Counted from the first letter of the stretch, positions 1 through 11,473 are shown. The stretch is DNA of 64,000 bases from Pseudomonas sp. W4I3 (GCF_030816195.1 NZ_JAUSXS010000001.1:2503501-2567500); one strand, 5' to 3'. Notes: generated by a model not told the origin, from the letters alone. Made by a program: numbers and translations.

Positions 1-1
1 G

Positions 2-739
2 GTTGCGCCCGTTCCAGTGGTTCCAACTTGCCACTATATGATGGGCGGCGTGCCGACCAACATTCATGGCCAGGCGATCACCCAGAATGCCGAAGGCGTG
101 GACGAGATCATTCATGGTCTGTTCGCGGTAGGCGAAGTCGCCTGCGTATCGGTTCACGGCGCCAACCGCCTGGGCGGCAACTCGCTGCTCGACCTGGTGG
201 TATTCGGCCGCGCCGCCGGCCTGCACCTGGAAAAAGCCCTGACCGACGGCATCGAATACGATGACGCCACCGACGCCAACATCGAAGCCGCCCTGGCGCG
301 TCTGAACGCTCTGAACGAGCGCACGGATGGCGAAGACGTGGCAACCTTGCGTCGCGAGCTGCAAAGCTGCATGCAGAACTACTTCGGTGTGTTCCGTACC
401 GGCGAATACATGCAGAAGGGCATCGCCCAGTTGGCCGACCTGCGCAAGCGTATCGCCAACGTCAAGATCAACGATAAGAGCCAGGCGTTCAACACCGCTC
501 GTATCGAAGCCCTTGAGCTGCAAAACCTGCTGGAAGTGGCTGAAGCGACTGCGATCGCCGCCGAGGTTCGTAAAGAATCCCGTGGTGCTCACGCTCGTGA
601 AGACTTTGAAGACCGCGACGACGAGAACTGGTTGTGCCACACCCTGTACTTCCCGGGTGACAAGCGCGTGACCAAGCGTGCCGTGAACTTCTCGCCGAAG
701 ACGGTGCCGACGTTTGAACCGAAGATTCGGACTTACTAA
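2..739 (+). CDS. sdhA: Succinate dehydrogenase flavoprotein subunit, C-terminal part (5' end outside window)
   Basis: This is the last 245 codons of SdhA, the FAD-bearing catalytic subunit of succinate dehydrogenase (complex II), which oxidises succinate to fumarate at the inner membrane. The reading frame is open from base 2, so the gene begins upstream of the window. The fragment starts in the conserved VVPTCHYMMGG region of the active site and keeps the HGANRLGGNSLLDLVVFGR block that contacts FAD, followed by the helical C-terminal domain ending in FEPKIRTY. The iron-sulfur subunit gene sdhB follows after 11 bases, so the two are co-transcribed. The family assignment is not in doubt; only the missing N-terminus limits the entry. 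Confidence 0.97.
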   Translation, partial: VAPVPVVPTCHYMMGGVPTNIHGQAITQNAEGVDEIIHGLFAVGEVACVSVHGANRLGGNSLLDLVVFGRAAGLHLEKALTDGIEYDDATDANIEAALARLNALNERTDGEDVATLRRELQSCMQNYFGVFRTGEYMQKGIAQLADLRKRIANVKINDKSQAFNTARIEALELQNLLEVAEATAIAAEVRKESRGAHAREDFEDRDDENWLCHTLYFPGDKRVTKRAVNFSPKTVPTFEPKIRTY

Positions 740-750
740 GGGTGGCTGCC

Positions 751-1455
751 ATGTTGAAAGTCAGTGTTTATCGCTACAACCCTGATCAGGACGCTGCGCC
801 GTTCATGCAGGAGTTCCAGGTCGATACCGGTGGTAAAGACCTGATGGTGCTGGATGTACTGGCACTGATCAAAGAGCAGGACGAGGGTTTCTCCTATCGT
901 CGCTCTTGCCGTGAAGGTGTGTGCGGTTCCGACGGCATGAACATCAACGGCAAAAACGGCCTGGCGTGCATCACGCCGCTGTCCGCCGTGGTTAAAGGCA
1001 ACAAGCTGATCGTTCGTCCACTGCCAGGTTTGCCGGTTATCCGTGACCTGGTTGTCGATATGAGCATCTTCTACAAGCAATACGAGAAAGTTAAGCCGTT
1101 CCTGCAGAACGACACGCCGGCTCCGGCCATCGAGCGTCTGCAGTCCCCGGAAGAGCGTGAAAAACTCGACGGTCTGTACGAGTGCATCCTGTGCGCTTGC
1201 TGCTCGACTTCGTGCCCGTCCTTCTGGTGGAACCCGGACAAGTTCCTGGGTCCAGCTGCGCTGCTGCAAGCCTACCGCTTCCTGGCAGACAGCCGTGACA
1301 CCAAGACGTCCGAGCGCCTGGCTTCGCTGGATGACCCGTTCAGCGTATTCCGCTGCCGCGGGATCATGAACTGCGTCAACGTATGTCCCAAAGGCCTGAA
1401 CCCGACTAAGGCCATTGGTCACATTCGTAACATGCTGCTGCAGAGCGGCGTGTAA
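751..1455 (+). CDS. sdhB: Succinate dehydrogenase iron-sulfur subunit
   Basis: This is the 234-residue SdhB, which carries electrons from the SdhA flavin to quinone through three Fe-S clusters. The [2Fe-2S] ligands are visible as Cys53, Cys58 and Cys73, with Asp61 where other ferredoxins have Cys. The same Asp occurs in E. coli SdhB, so this is normal. The CILCACCSTSCP block and the later CRGIMNCVNVCPKG block hold the [4Fe-4S] and [3Fe-4S] ligands. An in-frame GTG lies 9 bases upstream, but the ATG at 751 gives the usual Pseudomonas N-terminus (MLKVSVYRYNP), so I chose it. It closes the sdh operon. Confidence 0.97.
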   Translation: MLKVSVYRYNPDQDAAPFMQEFQVDTGGKDLMVLDVLALIKEQDEGFSYRRSCREGVCGSDGMNINGKNGLACITPLSAVVKGNKLIVRPLPGLPVIRDLVVDMSIFYKQYEKVKPFLQNDTPAPAIERLQSPEEREKLDGLYECILCACCSTSCPSFWWNPDKFLGPAALLQAYRFLADSRDTKTSERLASLDDPFSVFRCRGIMNCVNVCPKGLNPTKAIGHIRNMLLQSGV

Positions 1456-1496
1456 CTGACGTTGCAGTAAAAGCAGGACCGTTGTGCCCGTAAATG

Positions 1497-1530
1497 CTGC
1501 GGCGCAGGCTTCAACCGGCGCCGTAGTTTT
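1497..1530 (+). terminator. Possible weak terminator or attenuator between sdhB and sucA
   Basis: A 9-bp stem (1497-1505 with 1518-1526, one G-U pair) encloses a 12-base loop and is followed by a short TTTT run. It would fit partial termination after sdhB. The T tract is short and the loop long, so transcription may often read through into sucA. Confidence 0.35.
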
Positions 1531-1620
1531 AACTTGAGCAGCGACTTACAAAGCCGCAGCTCTTATTTTGAAGAAATGAGACAAGCAGGGGCATTCGGGT
1601 TGGTACCCGAACTATCAGCG

Positions 1621-1717
1621 TGATCCTAAGTGGCTTGTTTTGGTCGCTGCACTTGGCCTTTTGCAAGCAAACTCGGTGTTTTCGCCGGTGGTGTCCCCAA
1701 ATCGAGGGTGACCAAGC
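1621..1717 (+). ncRNA. Structured sucA leader, candidate sucA-II-type RNA
   Basis: The sucA 5' leader can fold into two hairpins. The first pairs 1633-1638 with 1663-1668 and, beyond an internal loop of T residues, GGTC (1642-1645) with GGCC (1655-1658). The second, 1690-1713, pairs GGT..CCC with GGG..ACC and would enclose the GAGGG ribosome-binding site just before the sucA ATG. A conserved 'sucA-II' RNA motif upstream of sucA in Pseudomonadales is known from comparative genomics, and position and form fit it. The assignment is inferred from location and hand-drawn pairing; no covariance model was run. Confidence 0.45.
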
Positions 1718-4549
1718 ATGCAAGAAAGCGTGATGCAGCGCATGTGGAACAGCGGCTATCTTTCAGGTGGTAACGCTGCCTATGTGGAAGAGCTTTATGA
1801 GCTCTACCTGCACGACCCTAACGCTGTGCCAGAAGAATGGCGCACCAAATTTCAGACGTTGTCTTCAGACGGCAACGCTGCCACCGATGTATCGCACGCT
1901 GCGATTCGCGATCATTTCGTGCTGCTGGCAAAGAACCAGCGCCGCGCCCAACCGGTTTCCGCCGGCAGCGTGAGCAGTGAGCACGAGAAGAAGCAAGTTG
2001 AAGTACTGCGACTGATCCAGGCTTACCGGATGCGTGGCCACCAGGCGGCCCAGCTTGACCCGCTGGGGCTCTGGCAGCGTCCTGCACCTGCTGACCTGTC
2101 GATCAATCATTACGGCTTGACCAATGCCGATCTTGATACGACCTTCCGTGCCGGCGACCTGTTCATCGGCAAAGAGGAAGCGAGCCTACGCGAAATTCAC
2201 GAAGCGTTGCAGCAGACATATTGCCGCACCATCGGCGCTGAATTCACGCACATCACCGATTCCGAGCAACGCCACTGGTTCCAGCATCGCCTGGAAGGCG
2301 TGCGTGGCCGTCCGGTATTGTCCGCCGACGTGCGCAGCCACCTGCTTGAGCGCGTGACCGCTGCCGAAGGTCTCGAGAAATACCTGGGCACCAAATACCC
2401 GGGCACCAAGCGCTTCGGCCTGGAAGGCGGCGAAAGCCTGATTCCGATGCTTGACGAGCTGATCCAGCGTTCCGGTTCCTATGGCACCAAGGAAGTCGTG
2501 ATCGGTATGGCTCACCGTGGTCGCCTGAACGTGTTGGTCAACACCTTCGGCAAGAACCCGCGCGAGCTGTTCGACGAGTTCGAAGGCAAGAAGAAGGTCG
2601 AGCTGGGTTCCGGTGACGTTAAATATCACCAGGGCTTCTCGTCCAACGTCATGACCACCGGCGGTGAAGTTCACCTGGCCATGGCCTTCAACCCATCCCA
2701 CCTGGAAATCGTTTCTCCAGTGGTCGAGGGTTCGGTGCGTGCTCGCCAGGATCGTCGTAACGACACCACCGGTGAGAAGGTTCTGCCGATTTCCATCCAC
2801 GGCGACGCGGCGTTCGCCGGTCAAGGCGTGGTTCTGGAAACGTTCCAGATGTCGCAGACCCGCGGCTTCAAGACCGGCGGTACCGTTCACATCGTTATCA
2901 ACAACCAGGTTGGCTTCACCATCAGCAACCCGCTGGACGCGCGCTCCACCGAGTACGCCACCGACGTTGCCAAGATGATCCAGGCGCCGATTCTCCATGT
3001 GAATGGCGATGACCCGGAAGCCGTACTGTTCGTGACCCAGCTGGCTGTCGACTACCGCATGCAATTCAAGCGTGACGTGGTGATCGACCTGGTTTGCTAC
3101 CGCCGTCGCGGTCACAACGAAGCCGACGAACCAAGCGGCACCCAGCCGTTGATGTACCAGCAGATCACCAAGCAGCGCACCACCCGTGAGCTGTACGCCG
3201 AAAGCCTGACCAAGGCCGGCGTGCTGGATGATGCGCGTGTTCAGGCGAAGATCGATGAATACCGCAACGCGCTGGACAACGGCCTGCATGTAGTGAAAAG
3301 CCTGGTCAAGGAGCCGAACAAAGAGCTGTTCGTTGACTGGCGTCCGTACCTGGGTCACACCTGGACCGCGCGCCACGACACCAGCTTCGACTTGAAAACC
3401 TTGCAGGAATTGTCCGCCAAGTTGCTGGAAATCCCTGAGGGCTTTGTGGTTCAGCGCCAGGTTGCGAAGATCTACGAAGACCGTCAGAAGATGCAAGCCG
3501 GCGGCCTGCCGATCAACTGGGGTTACGCCGAAACCATGGCGTACGCGACCCTGGCGTTCGAAGGTCACCCGATCCGCATGACCGGCCAGGACATCGGCCG
3601 TGGTACGTTCTCGCACCGCCATGCTGTGTTGCACAACCAGAAAGACGCGGGCACCTACATCCCGTTGCAGAACCTGTACGAAGGCCAGCCACGTTTCGAT
3701 CTGTACGATTCGTTCCTGTCCGAAGAGGCCGTACTGGCGTTCGAATACGGCTATTCCACCACCACGCCTAACGCGCTGGTGATCTGGGAAGCCCAGTTCG
3801 GCGACTTCGCCAACGGTGCCCAGGTGGTTATCGATCAGTTCATCACCAGCGGCGAGCACAAGTGGGGCCGTCTGTGCGGTCTGACCATGCTGCTGCCACA
3901 CGGTTATGAAGGCCAGGGTCCTGAGCACTCCTCGGCCCGTCTGGAGCGTTACCTGCAGCTGTGCGCCGAGCACAACATCCAGGTGTGCGTGCCGACTACC
4001 CCGGCGCAGATCTACCACTTGCTGCGTCGCCAGGTGATCCGTCCGCTGCGCAAGCCGCTGGTTGTGTTGACTCCGAAATCGCTGTTGCGTCACAAACTGG
4101 CCGTTTCGACCCTGGAAGATCTGGCCGAAGGTTCGTTCCAGACCGTTATTCCGGAAATCGATACGCTGGACGCCGCCAAGGTCACTCGCCTGATCCTGTG
4201 CAGCGGCAAGGTCTATTACGATCTGCTGGAAAAACGCCGTGCCGAAGGCCGCGAAGACATCGCCATCGTGCGTATCGAGCAGCTTTACCCGTTCCCGGAA
4301 GATGACCTCATGGAGATCATCGCGCCTTACACCAACCTCACGAATGTCGTGTGGTGTCAGGAAGAACCGATGAACCAGGGCGCGTGGTACAGCAGCCAGC
4401 ATCACCTGCGTCGCAGCATCGGCAATCACAACAGGGCCCTTGGCCTGGAGTACGCCGGTCGTGATGCGTCTGCTGCACCTGCTTGTGGTTATGCGTCGAT
4501 GCACGCCGAGCAGCAGGAAAAACTGCTGCAAGATGCTTTCACTGTTTAA
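1718..4549 (+). CDS. sucA: 2-oxoglutarate dehydrogenase E1 component
   Basis: SucA is the thiamine-diphosphate-dependent E1 subunit (943 residues, the usual family length). It decarboxylates 2-oxoglutarate and passes the succinyl group to the lipoyl arm of SucB. Visible landmarks are the N-terminal E2-contact segment (MWNSGYLSGGNAAYVEELY), the TPP-binding GMAHRGRLNVLVN block near residue 264, GDAAFAGQG near 362 and NNQVGFT near 395, then the transketolase-like central and C-terminal domains. GAGGGTGACC upstream serves as ribosome-binding site, within a possible leader hairpin. The gene is followed by sucB after 44 bases and shares its operon. There is nothing abnormal in the reading frame. 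Confidence 0.98.
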   Translation: MQESVMQRMWNSGYLSGGNAAYVEELYELYLHDPNAVPEEWRTKFQTLSSDGNAATDVSHAAIRDHFVLLAKNQRRAQPVSAGSVSSEHEKKQVEVLRLIQAYRMRGHQAAQLDPLGLWQRPAPADLSINHYGLTNADLDTTFRAGDLFIGKEEASLREIHEALQQTYCRTIGAEFTHITDSEQRHWFQHRLEGVRGRPVLSADVRSHLLERVTAAEGLEKYLGTKYPGTKRFGLEGGESLIPMLDELIQRSGSYGTKEVVIGMAHRGRLNVLVNTFGKNPRELFDEFEGKKKVELGSGDVKYHQGFSSNVMTTGGEVHLAMAFNPSHLEIVSPVVEGSVRARQDRRNDTTGEKVLPISIHGDAAFAGQGVVLETFQMSQTRGFKTGGTVHIVINNQVGFTISNPLDARSTEYATDVAKMIQAPILHVNGDDPEAVLFVTQLAVDYRMQFKRDVVIDLVCYRRRGHNEADEPSGTQPLMYQQITKQRTTRELYAESLTKAGVLDDARVQAKIDEYRNALDNGLHVVKSLVKEPNKELFVDWRPYLGHTWTARHDTSFDLKTLQELSAKLLEIPEGFVVQRQVAKIYEDRQKMQAGGLPINWGYAETMAYATLAFEGHPIRMTGQDIGRGTFSHRHAVLHNQKDAGTYIPLQNLYEGQPRFDLYDSFLSEEAVLAFEYGYSTTTPNALVIWEAQFGDFANGAQVVIDQFITSGEHKWGRLCGLTMLLPHGYEGQGPEHSSARLERYLQLCAEHNIQVCVPTTPAQIYHLLRRQVIRPLRKPLVVLTPKSLLRHKLAVSTLEDLAEGSFQTVIPEIDTLDAAKVTRLILCSGKVYYDLLEKRRAEGREDIAIVRIEQLYPFPEDDLMEIIAPYTNLTNVVWCQEEPMNQGAWYSSQHHLRRSIGNHNRALGLEYAGRDASAAPACGYASMHAEQQEKLLQDAFTV

Positions 4550-4593
4550 CGCCTTCGCGCTGACTGAAACCGAATTTTAAGGACCTACAGATA

Positions 4594-5811
4594 ATGGCTA
4601 TCGAAATCAAAGCCCCGTCATTCCCGGAATCGGTTGCCGATGGCACCGTTGCCACCTGGCACAAGAAACCAGGCGAGGCCGTCAAGCGTGACGACCTGAT
4701 CGTCGACATCGAGACCGACAAGGTCGTGCTGGAAGTGCTGGCCGAAGCCGACGGCGTGCTGGGCGCAATCGTTGCAGAAGAGGGCGCTACCGTTCTGTCG
4801 AACCAGGTCCTGGGCTCGATCGAAGAGGGCAGCGCTGCTGCTCCTGCTGCCGCCGCACCAGCTGCCGCTGCCGCTCCTGCCGCAGCCCCGGCTGCGGGTG
4901 GCGAAGATCCAATAGCTGCACCGGCTGCGCGTCAGCTGGCTGAAGAGAACGGTATCAACCTGGCTTCCATCAAGGGCACCGGCAAAGACGGCCGTGTGAC
5001 CAAGGAAGACGTGGTTGCTGCTGTTGAAGCCAAGAAAAACGCTCCGGCTGCCGCACCGGCCAAGGCCGCTGCTCCAGCTGCCGCCGCGCCTGTGTTCGCT
5101 GCTGGCGATCGCACCGAGAAGCGCGTACCGATGACCCGTGTGCGTGCCACCGTGGCCAAGCGCCTGGTTGAAGCACAGTCGAACATGGCGATGCTGACCA
5201 CGTTCAACGAAGTCGACATGACCGAAGTCATGGCCCTGCGTTCCAAGTACAAGGACCTGTTCGAGAAGAGCCACAACGGCGTGCGCCTGGGCTTCATGTC
5301 GTTCTTCGTGAAAGCGGCCACCGAAGCGCTGAAGCGCTTCCCGGCAGTCAACGCTTCCATCGACGGCGGCGACATCGTTTACCATGGCTATGCAGACATC
5401 GGCGTTGCCGTGTCCAGCGACCGTGGCCTGGTGGTTCCGGTTCTGCGTAACGCCGAGCTGATGAGCCTGGCCGAAATCGAAGGCGGCATCGCCGGCTTCG
5501 GCAAGAAAGCCCGTGACGGCAAGCTGACCATCGACGAGATGACCGGCGGTACCTTCACCATCACCAACGGTGGTACCTTCGGTTCGATGATGTCGACGCC
5601 GATCGTCAACCCGCCGCAAGCTGCGATCCTGGGCATGCACAACATCATCCAGCGTCCGATGGCCATCAACGGCCAGGTCGTGATCCGCCCAATGATGTAC
5701 CTGGCACTGTCTTACGATCACCGCTTGATCGATGGTAAAGAAGCCGTGACGTTCCTGGTGACCATCAAGAACCTGCTGGAAGATCCGGCTCGTCTGCTGC
5801 TGGATATCTGA
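4594..5811 (+). CDS. sucB: Dihydrolipoyl succinyltransferase (2-oxoglutarate dehydrogenase E2)
   Basis: SucB forms the core of the 2-oxoglutarate dehydrogenase complex and transfers succinyl groups to CoA. The 405-residue protein shows one N-terminal lipoyl domain with the lipoylated Lys43 in ETDKVVLE, an Ala/Pro-rich swinging linker (about 85-105), an E3-binding domain (about 110-148, ending in GRVTKEDV), a second Ala/Pro linker, and a C-terminal catalytic domain with the SYDHRLIDG motif (His376, Asp380). AAGGA lies upstream of the ATG. It sits between sucA and lpd, so E1, E2 and E3 are encoded together. Confidence 0.98.
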   Translation: MAIEIKAPSFPESVADGTVATWHKKPGEAVKRDDLIVDIETDKVVLEVLAEADGVLGAIVAEEGATVLSNQVLGSIEEGSAAAPAAAAPAAAAAPAAAPAAGGEDPIAAPAARQLAEENGINLASIKGTGKDGRVTKEDVVAAVEAKKNAPAAAPAKAAAPAAAAPVFAAGDRTEKRVPMTRVRATVAKRLVEAQSNMAMLTTFNEVDMTEVMALRSKYKDLFEKSHNGVRLGFMSFFVKAATEALKRFPAVNASIDGGDIVYHGYADIGVAVSSDRGLVVPVLRNAELMSLAEIEGGIAGFGKKARDGKLTIDEMTGGTFTITNGGTFGSMMSTPIVNPPQAAILGMHNIIQRPMAINGQVVIRPMMYLALSYDHRLIDGKEAVTFLVTIKNLLEDPARLLLDI

Positions 5812-5814
5812 TAA

Positions 5815-7348
<1,534 letters not shown>

Positions 7349-7371
7349 GCGAGATAATAAGAAACCACGGC

Positions 7372-7552
7372 GGAGTTGCCCGTCGTGAGCCTTGCGCGCA
7401 AGACTCACCGCGGAATATCCGCTGGACGCAGCCTTGCGCAGCTTTACGGGCGATAAGCCCCGCAAGTTGCGCGAGCAGCAGTCACAGGTGGCGCGGCACT
7501 CATAATGAGCGCAGCGCCGAATGCGCAGTACCTAACGAAGACGGTAAAAAGC
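7372..7552 (+). ncRNA. Structured sucC leader, candidate sucC RNA motif
   Basis: The lpd-sucC spacer folds readily. GCCCGT (7378-7383) can pair with ACGGGC (7446-7451) and enclose three local hairpins. One is a nearly perfect 24-base palindrome at 7385-7408 (GTGAGC..ACTCAC arms). One pairs GCGGA (7410-7414) with TCCGC (7418-7422). One pairs CGCA (7427-7430) with TGCG (7435-7438). A 'sucC RNA' motif is known as a conserved structure before sucC in Pseudomonas, and this is the expected place for it. The ligand, if any, is unknown. Pairing was worked out by eye. Confidence 0.55.
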
Positions 7553-8719
7553 ATGAATCTTCACGAGTATCAGGGTAAGCAGCTGTTCGCTGAATACGGC
7601 CTGCCAGTTTCCAAGGGCTACGCAGTAGACACCCCGGAAGCAGCAGCAGAAGCTTGCGACAAAATCGGCGGCAGCGAGTGGGTTGTCAAAGCCCAGGTCC
7701 ACGCCGGTGGTCGCGGTAAAGCGGGCGGCGTTAAGCTGGTTCGCAGCAAAGAAGACGCCAAGGCCTTCGCACAGCAGTGGCTGGGCAAGCGTCTGGTGAC
7801 TTACCAGACTGATGCCAATGGCCAGCCAGTCACCAAGATCCTGGTTGAATCGTGCACTGATATCGCTAAAGAGCTGTACCTGGGCGCTGTCGTTGACCGT
7901 TCGAGCCGTCGCATCGTGTTCATGGCTTCCACCGAAGGTGGCGTGGACATCGAGAAGATCGCTCACGAAACCCCAGAAAAAATTCTGAAGGCCACTATCG
8001 ATCCACTGGTTGGCGCTCAGCCATTCCAGGGTCGCGAGCTGGCTTTCCAGCTGGGTCTGGAAGGCAAGCAGGTTGCCCAGTTCGCCAAGATCTTCGTAGG
8101 TCTGGCCAAACTGTTCCAGGATCACGATCTGGCCCTGCTGGAAGTGAACCCGCTGGTGATCAAGGCTGACGGCGATCTGCACTGCCTCGACGCCAAGATC
8201 AACATCGACGCCAACGCCATGTACCGTCAGCCTAAGCTGAAGACTTTCCACGATCCGTCCCAGGACGATCCGCGCGAAGCGCACGCTGCCAAGTTCGAAC
8301 TGAACTACGTGGCCCTGGAAGGTAACATCGGTTGCATGGTCAACGGTGCTGGCCTGGCCATGGGTACCATGGACATCGTCAACCTGCATGGCGGCAAACC
8401 AGCCAACTTCCTCGACGTAGGTGGTGGCGCTACCAAGGAACGCGTTACCGAAGCGTTCAAGATCATCCTGTCCGACTCCAATGTTGCGGCAGTACTGGTC
8501 AACATCTTCGGCGGCATCGTTCGTTGCGACATGATTGCCGAAGGCATCATCGGTGCAGTGAAAGAAGTTGGCGTTAAAATCCCGGTTGTTGTTCGCCTTG
8601 AAGGTAACAACGCTGAACTGGGCGCTAAAGTACTGGCAGAAAGCGGTTTGAACATCATCGCGGCTACCAGCCTGACCGACGCTGCTCAACAAGTTGTCAA
8701 AGCTGCGGAGGGCAAATAA
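7553..8719 (+). CDS. sucC: Succinyl-CoA synthetase (ADP-forming) beta subunit
   Basis: SucC is the ATP-grasp subunit of succinyl-CoA synthetase, which couples succinyl-CoA cleavage to nucleotide phosphorylation. The open frame begins at 7505, but the ATG at 7553 gives the canonical [16 protein letters not shown] start and the family length of 388 residues. The [10 protein letters not shown] nucleotide-binding loop, the LLEVNPLV motif and the C-terminal [10 protein letters not shown] segment at the subunit interface are present. The stop codon shares a base with the sucD start (TAATG), which implies translational coupling for equal subunit production. Confidence 0.98.
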   Translation: MNLHEYQGKQLFAEYGLPVSKGYAVDTPEAAAEACDKIGGSEWVVKAQVHAGGRGKAGGVKLVRSKEDAKAFAQQWLGKRLVTYQTDANGQPVTKILVESCTDIAKELYLGAVVDRSSRRIVFMASTEGGVDIEKIAHETPEKILKATIDPLVGAQPFQGRELAFQLGLEGKQVAQFAKIFVGLAKLFQDHDLALLEVNPLVIKADGDLHCLDAKINIDANAMYRQPKLKTFHDPSQDDPREAHAAKFELNYVALEGNIGCMVNGAGLAMGTMDIVNLHGGKPANFLDVGGGATKERVTEAFKIILSDSNVAAVLVNIFGGIVRCDMIAEGIIGAVKEVGVKIPVVVRLEGNNAELGAKVLAESGLNIIAATSLTDAAQQVVKAAEGK

Positions 8720-9600
8720 TGAGCGTCCTGATCAATAAAGACACCAAAGTTATCTGCCAGGGTATTACCGGTTCGCAAGGTAGTTTCCACACCCAGCAAG
8801 CCATCGAATACGGCACCAAGATGGTTGGCGGCGTAACGCCAGGCAAAGGCGGCACCGAGCACCTGGGCCTGCCAGTGTTCAACACCGTGAAAGATGCTGT
8901 AGCTGCCACTGGCGCCACCGCCAGCGTCATCTACGTTCCAGCTCCTTTCTGCAAGGACTCGATCCTGGAAGCGGCGTTCGGCGGCATCAAGCTGATCGTG
9001 TGCATCACCGAAGGCATTCCTACCCTGGACATGCTGGACGCTAAAGTTAAGTGCGACGAGCTGGGCGTAGTCCTGATCGGCCCTAACTGCCCAGGCGTGA
9101 TCACTCCAGGCGAATGCAAGATCGGCATCATGCCAGGTCACATTCACTTGCCAGGCAAGGTCGGTATCGTTTCCCGTTCCGGCACCCTGACCTACGAAGC
9201 TGTGAAGCAGACCACTGACGCCGGTTTCGGTCAGTCGACTTGCGTCGGCATCGGCGGTGACCCGATCCCGGGCTCCAACTTCATCGACATCCTGAAGCTG
9301 TTCCAGGAAGACCCGAAGACCGAAGCGATCGTGATGATCGGTGAGATCGGCGGTTCGGCTGAAGAAGAAGCGGCTGCCTACATCAAGGCACACGTGACCA
9401 AGCCGGTTGTTTCCTACATCGCTGGTGTGACTGCCCCTGCGGGCAAGCGCATGGGCCATGCTGGCGCAATCATCTCTGGCGGCAAAGGCACTGCAGACGA
9501 GAAATTCGCTGCGCTGCAAGACGCAGGCGTTAAAACCGTGCGTTCGCTGGCAGACATCGGCAAGGCCCTGGCCGAGCTGACTGGTTGGGCTGTCAAGTAA
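8719..9600 (+). CDS. sucD: Succinyl-CoA synthetase alpha subunit
   Basis: SucD (293 residues) binds CoA and carries the phosphohistidine intermediate of succinyl-CoA synthetase. The CoA-binding [15 protein letters not shown] segment lies near residues 16-30. The phosphorylated residue is His247 in [13 protein letters not shown], and IGGDPIPG and [12 protein letters not shown] are the other family signatures. Its start overlaps the sucC stop by one base. A strong terminator 30 bases after the stop ends the TCA operon here. Confidence 0.98.
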   Translation: MSVLINKDTKVICQGITGSQGSFHTQQAIEYGTKMVGGVTPGKGGTEHLGLPVFNTVKDAVAATGATASVIYVPAPFCKDSILEAAFGGIKLIVCITEGIPTLDMLDAKVKCDELGVVLIGPNCPGVITPGECKIGIMPGHIHLPGKVGIVSRSGTLTYEAVKQTTDAGFGQSTCVGIGGDPIPGSNFIDILKLFQEDPKTEAIVMIGEIGGSAEEEAAAYIKAHVTKPVVSYIAGVTAPAGKRMGHAGAIISGGKGTADEKFAALQDAGVKTVRSLADIGKALAELTGWAVK

Positions 9601-9630
9601 GCCTCGCGCTTAACTGACGCTCTTCCACAC

Positions 9631-9660
9631 AAAGGCCACCTTCGGGTGGCCTTTGTGCTT
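9631..9660 (+). terminator. Rho-independent terminator after sucD
   Basis: AAAGGCCACC and GGTGGCCTTT form a perfect 10-bp stem around a TTCG tetraloop, followed by TGTGCTTT. It closes the sdh-suc gene cluster. Confidence 0.9.
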
Positions 9661-9680
9661 TCTGGAACTTGCGCTAACCA

Positions 9681-9775
9681 AATGTGGGAGGGGGCTTGCT
9701 CCCGATAGCGGTGGTTCAGTTCACAACTAAGTGACTGACACACCGCAATCGGGGGCAAGCCCCCTCCCACATTTT
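9681..9775. repeat. REP doublet (inverted GTGGGAGGGGGCTTGC elements)
   Basis: Two REP units face each other: AATGTGGGAGGGGGCTTGCTC at the left and its reverse complement GCAAGCCCCCTCCCACATT at the right, around 50 bases of spacer containing GTGACTGACACACCGC. This is the standard paired arrangement of P. fluorescens-group REP elements, presumed to be spread by RAYT transposases. No RAYT gene is in the window. It can form a long hairpin behind the sucD terminator. Confidence 0.9.
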
Positions 9776-10016
9776 ATTTGTATTGCCAAATTAAGTATGA
9801 AAATGCGACACCAAGATGTCGCTTATCGGACAGTCCGCCCCGCAACAGTGCGTTTGTCAGCCCAATTCTGTAACCTAGCCGCCTCTTTATGCGCCCGCAT
9901 CCCAAAAGGAAGCGGCGCGCTAGATCGGTCGGTCCCCATAAGGGCCGGCAGCATTTCCCTCATCCACAGGGAAGCCCCTCTCTAAATTCCGATTCAGTAG
10001 TGTGGTATTTCCTCAA
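9776..10016. other. Intergenic leader upstream of brnQ with three small inverted repeats
   Basis: No gene is visible here. The stretch holds GCGACA/TGTCGC (9805-9810 with 9817-9822), the odd palindrome CGGACAGTCCG (9827-9837) and TTCCCT/AGGGAA (9955-9960 with 9968-9973). These could be operator or leader structures for the branched-chain amino acid transporter gene that follows. I could not place a convincing promoter. Confidence 0.4.
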
Positions 10017-11330
10017 ATGAAAGTGTTGAAAAGCCAGGATATCCTGGCGTTGGGCTTTATGACGTTTGCCCTGTTCGTGGGCGCCGGCAATATCATCTTC
10101 CCGCCGATCGTTGGCTTGCAGTCCGGGCCTCACGTCTGGATGGCGGCCCTGGGTTTCCTGATTACCGCAGTCGGCCTGCCGGTCGTCACCGTGATCGCGC
10201 TGGCCAAGGTCGGCGGCGGTATGGATGCGTTGAGCAGCCCGATCGGCAAGATCGCCGGCGGCCTGCTTGCGGCGGCGGCGTACCTGGCGGTAGGGCCGCT
10301 GTTCGCCACGCCGCGTACCGCGACGGTATCGTTCGAAGTGGGCCTGGCGCCGCTGACGGGGGAAAGCCCGCTGGCGCTGTTCCTCTACAGCTCGGTGTAT
10401 TTTCTGGTGGTGTTTTTCGTGTCCCTGTACCCGGGCCGTCTGCTGGACACCGTGGGGCGCTTCCTCGCGCCGCTGAAGATTGTCGCGCTGGCTATCCTCG
10501 GCATTGCTGCGTTTGCCTTGCCGGCCGGTGAGGTCGGTGTCGCCACGCCGGAATACGTCGCTGCGCCGTTCTCCCAGGGCTTTATCAATGGCTACCTGAC
10601 CATGGATACCCTTGGCGCGCTGGTGTTCGGCATCGTCATCGTCAACGCGATTCGCTCCCGTGGCGTTGAATCGCCCAAGCTGATTACGCGTTACGCGATC
10701 ATTGCCGGACTGATCGCCGGCGTGGGCCTGGCGCTGGTGTACGTCAGCCTGTTCCGCCTGGGTTCGGGCAGTCATGCCGTGGCCGCAGGGGCCAGTAACG
10801 GTGCCGCGGTGCTGCACGCGTATGTGCAACATACCTTCGGCTCCCTGGGCAGTGGTTTCCTGGCTGTGCTGATCTCCCTGGCGTGTCTGGTCACTGCCGT
10901 GGGCCTGACCTGCGCCTGTGCCGAGTACTTCAGCCGAGTGCTGCCGCTGTCCTACAAGACCCTGGTGGTGATCCTCGCGCTGTTTTCACTGTTCGTCTCC
11001 AACCTGGGGTTGACCAAGCTGATCGCGTTCTCGATTCCGGTGCTCACTGCGATCTACCCGCCCTGCATCGTGTTGGTGGCACTGAGCTTCTGTAAGGGCT
11101 TCTGGCAGGAGCAGGGCCGTATCGTCGGCCCGGTCATGCTGGTTTCGTTTATCTTCGGCTGCATTGACGCACTCAAGGGCGCGGGCCTGGCGGACTGGAT
11201 GCCGTCGCAACTGACGCACCTGCCGTTGAGCGAGCAGGGCCTGGCGTGGCTGGTACCGTCGGTGATGGTCCTGGTCGTGGCGGTGGCGATTGATCGCATG
11301 CTGGGCAAGCGCAGCGAGGCCATCGCGTAA
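10017..11330 (+). CDS. brnQ: Branched-chain amino acid:cation symporter (LIVCS family, BraB/BrnQ)
   Basis: This is a 437-residue inner-membrane carrier that imports leucine, isoleucine and valine with a cation. It starts [27 protein letters not shown], the family signature in the first membrane helix, and about twelve hydrophobic segments follow to the end. ATG 10017 is preferred to the upstream in-frame GTG because it reproduces the usual N-terminus. A braB gene directly after sucD is also what I recall from P. aeruginosa. The gene is monocistronic, with its own terminator. The substrate is inferred from the family; no experimental ligand is implied. Confidence 0.93.
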   Translation: MKVLKSQDILALGFMTFALFVGAGNIIFPPIVGLQSGPHVWMAALGFLITAVGLPVVTVIALAKVGGGMDALSSPIGKIAGGLLAAAAYLAVGPLFATPRTATVSFEVGLAPLTGESPLALFLYSSVYFLVVFFVSLYPGRLLDTVGRFLAPLKIVALAILGIAAFALPAGEVGVATPEYVAAPFSQGFINGYLTMDTLGALVFGIVIVNAIRSRGVESPKLITRYAIIAGLIAGVGLALVYVSLFRLGSGSHAVAAGASNGAAVLHAYVQHTFGSLGSGFLAVLISLACLVTAVGLTCACAEYFSRVLPLSYKTLVVILALFSLFVSNLGLTKLIAFSIPVLTAIYPPCIVLVALSFCKGFWQEQGRIVGPVMLVSFIFGCIDALKGAGLADWMPSQLTHLPLSEQGLAWLVPSVMVLVVAVAIDRMLGKRSEAIA

Positions 11331-11352
11331 TAGCGGTTTACTGCATCACTGA

Positions 11353-11386
11353 AATGCCCCGTATCAATCGATACGGGGCATTTTTT
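11353..11386 (+). terminator. Rho-independent terminator after brnQ
   Basis: ATGCCCCGTATC and GATACGGGGCAT make a perfect 12-bp stem with an AATC loop, followed by six T residues. Confidence 0.95.
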
Positions 11387-11473
11387 ATGGGCGTCATGCA
11401 GTGTCTTTTTGTATGAGCTAGCGTCGAACAGATGACTCATTTCTCAAATGGAAACTGTGAACAAGGGGCCCAC

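Noticed and set aside
751..1455. Missing fourth ferredoxin cysteine in SdhB
   Set aside because: Asp at that place is normal in bacterial SdhB, including E. coli.
2186..4531. Minus-strand open frame of 781 codons opposite sucA
   Set aside because: It is a GC-rich antisense shadow of a certain gene, with no ribosome-binding site and a low-complexity His/Arg/Gln-rich translation.
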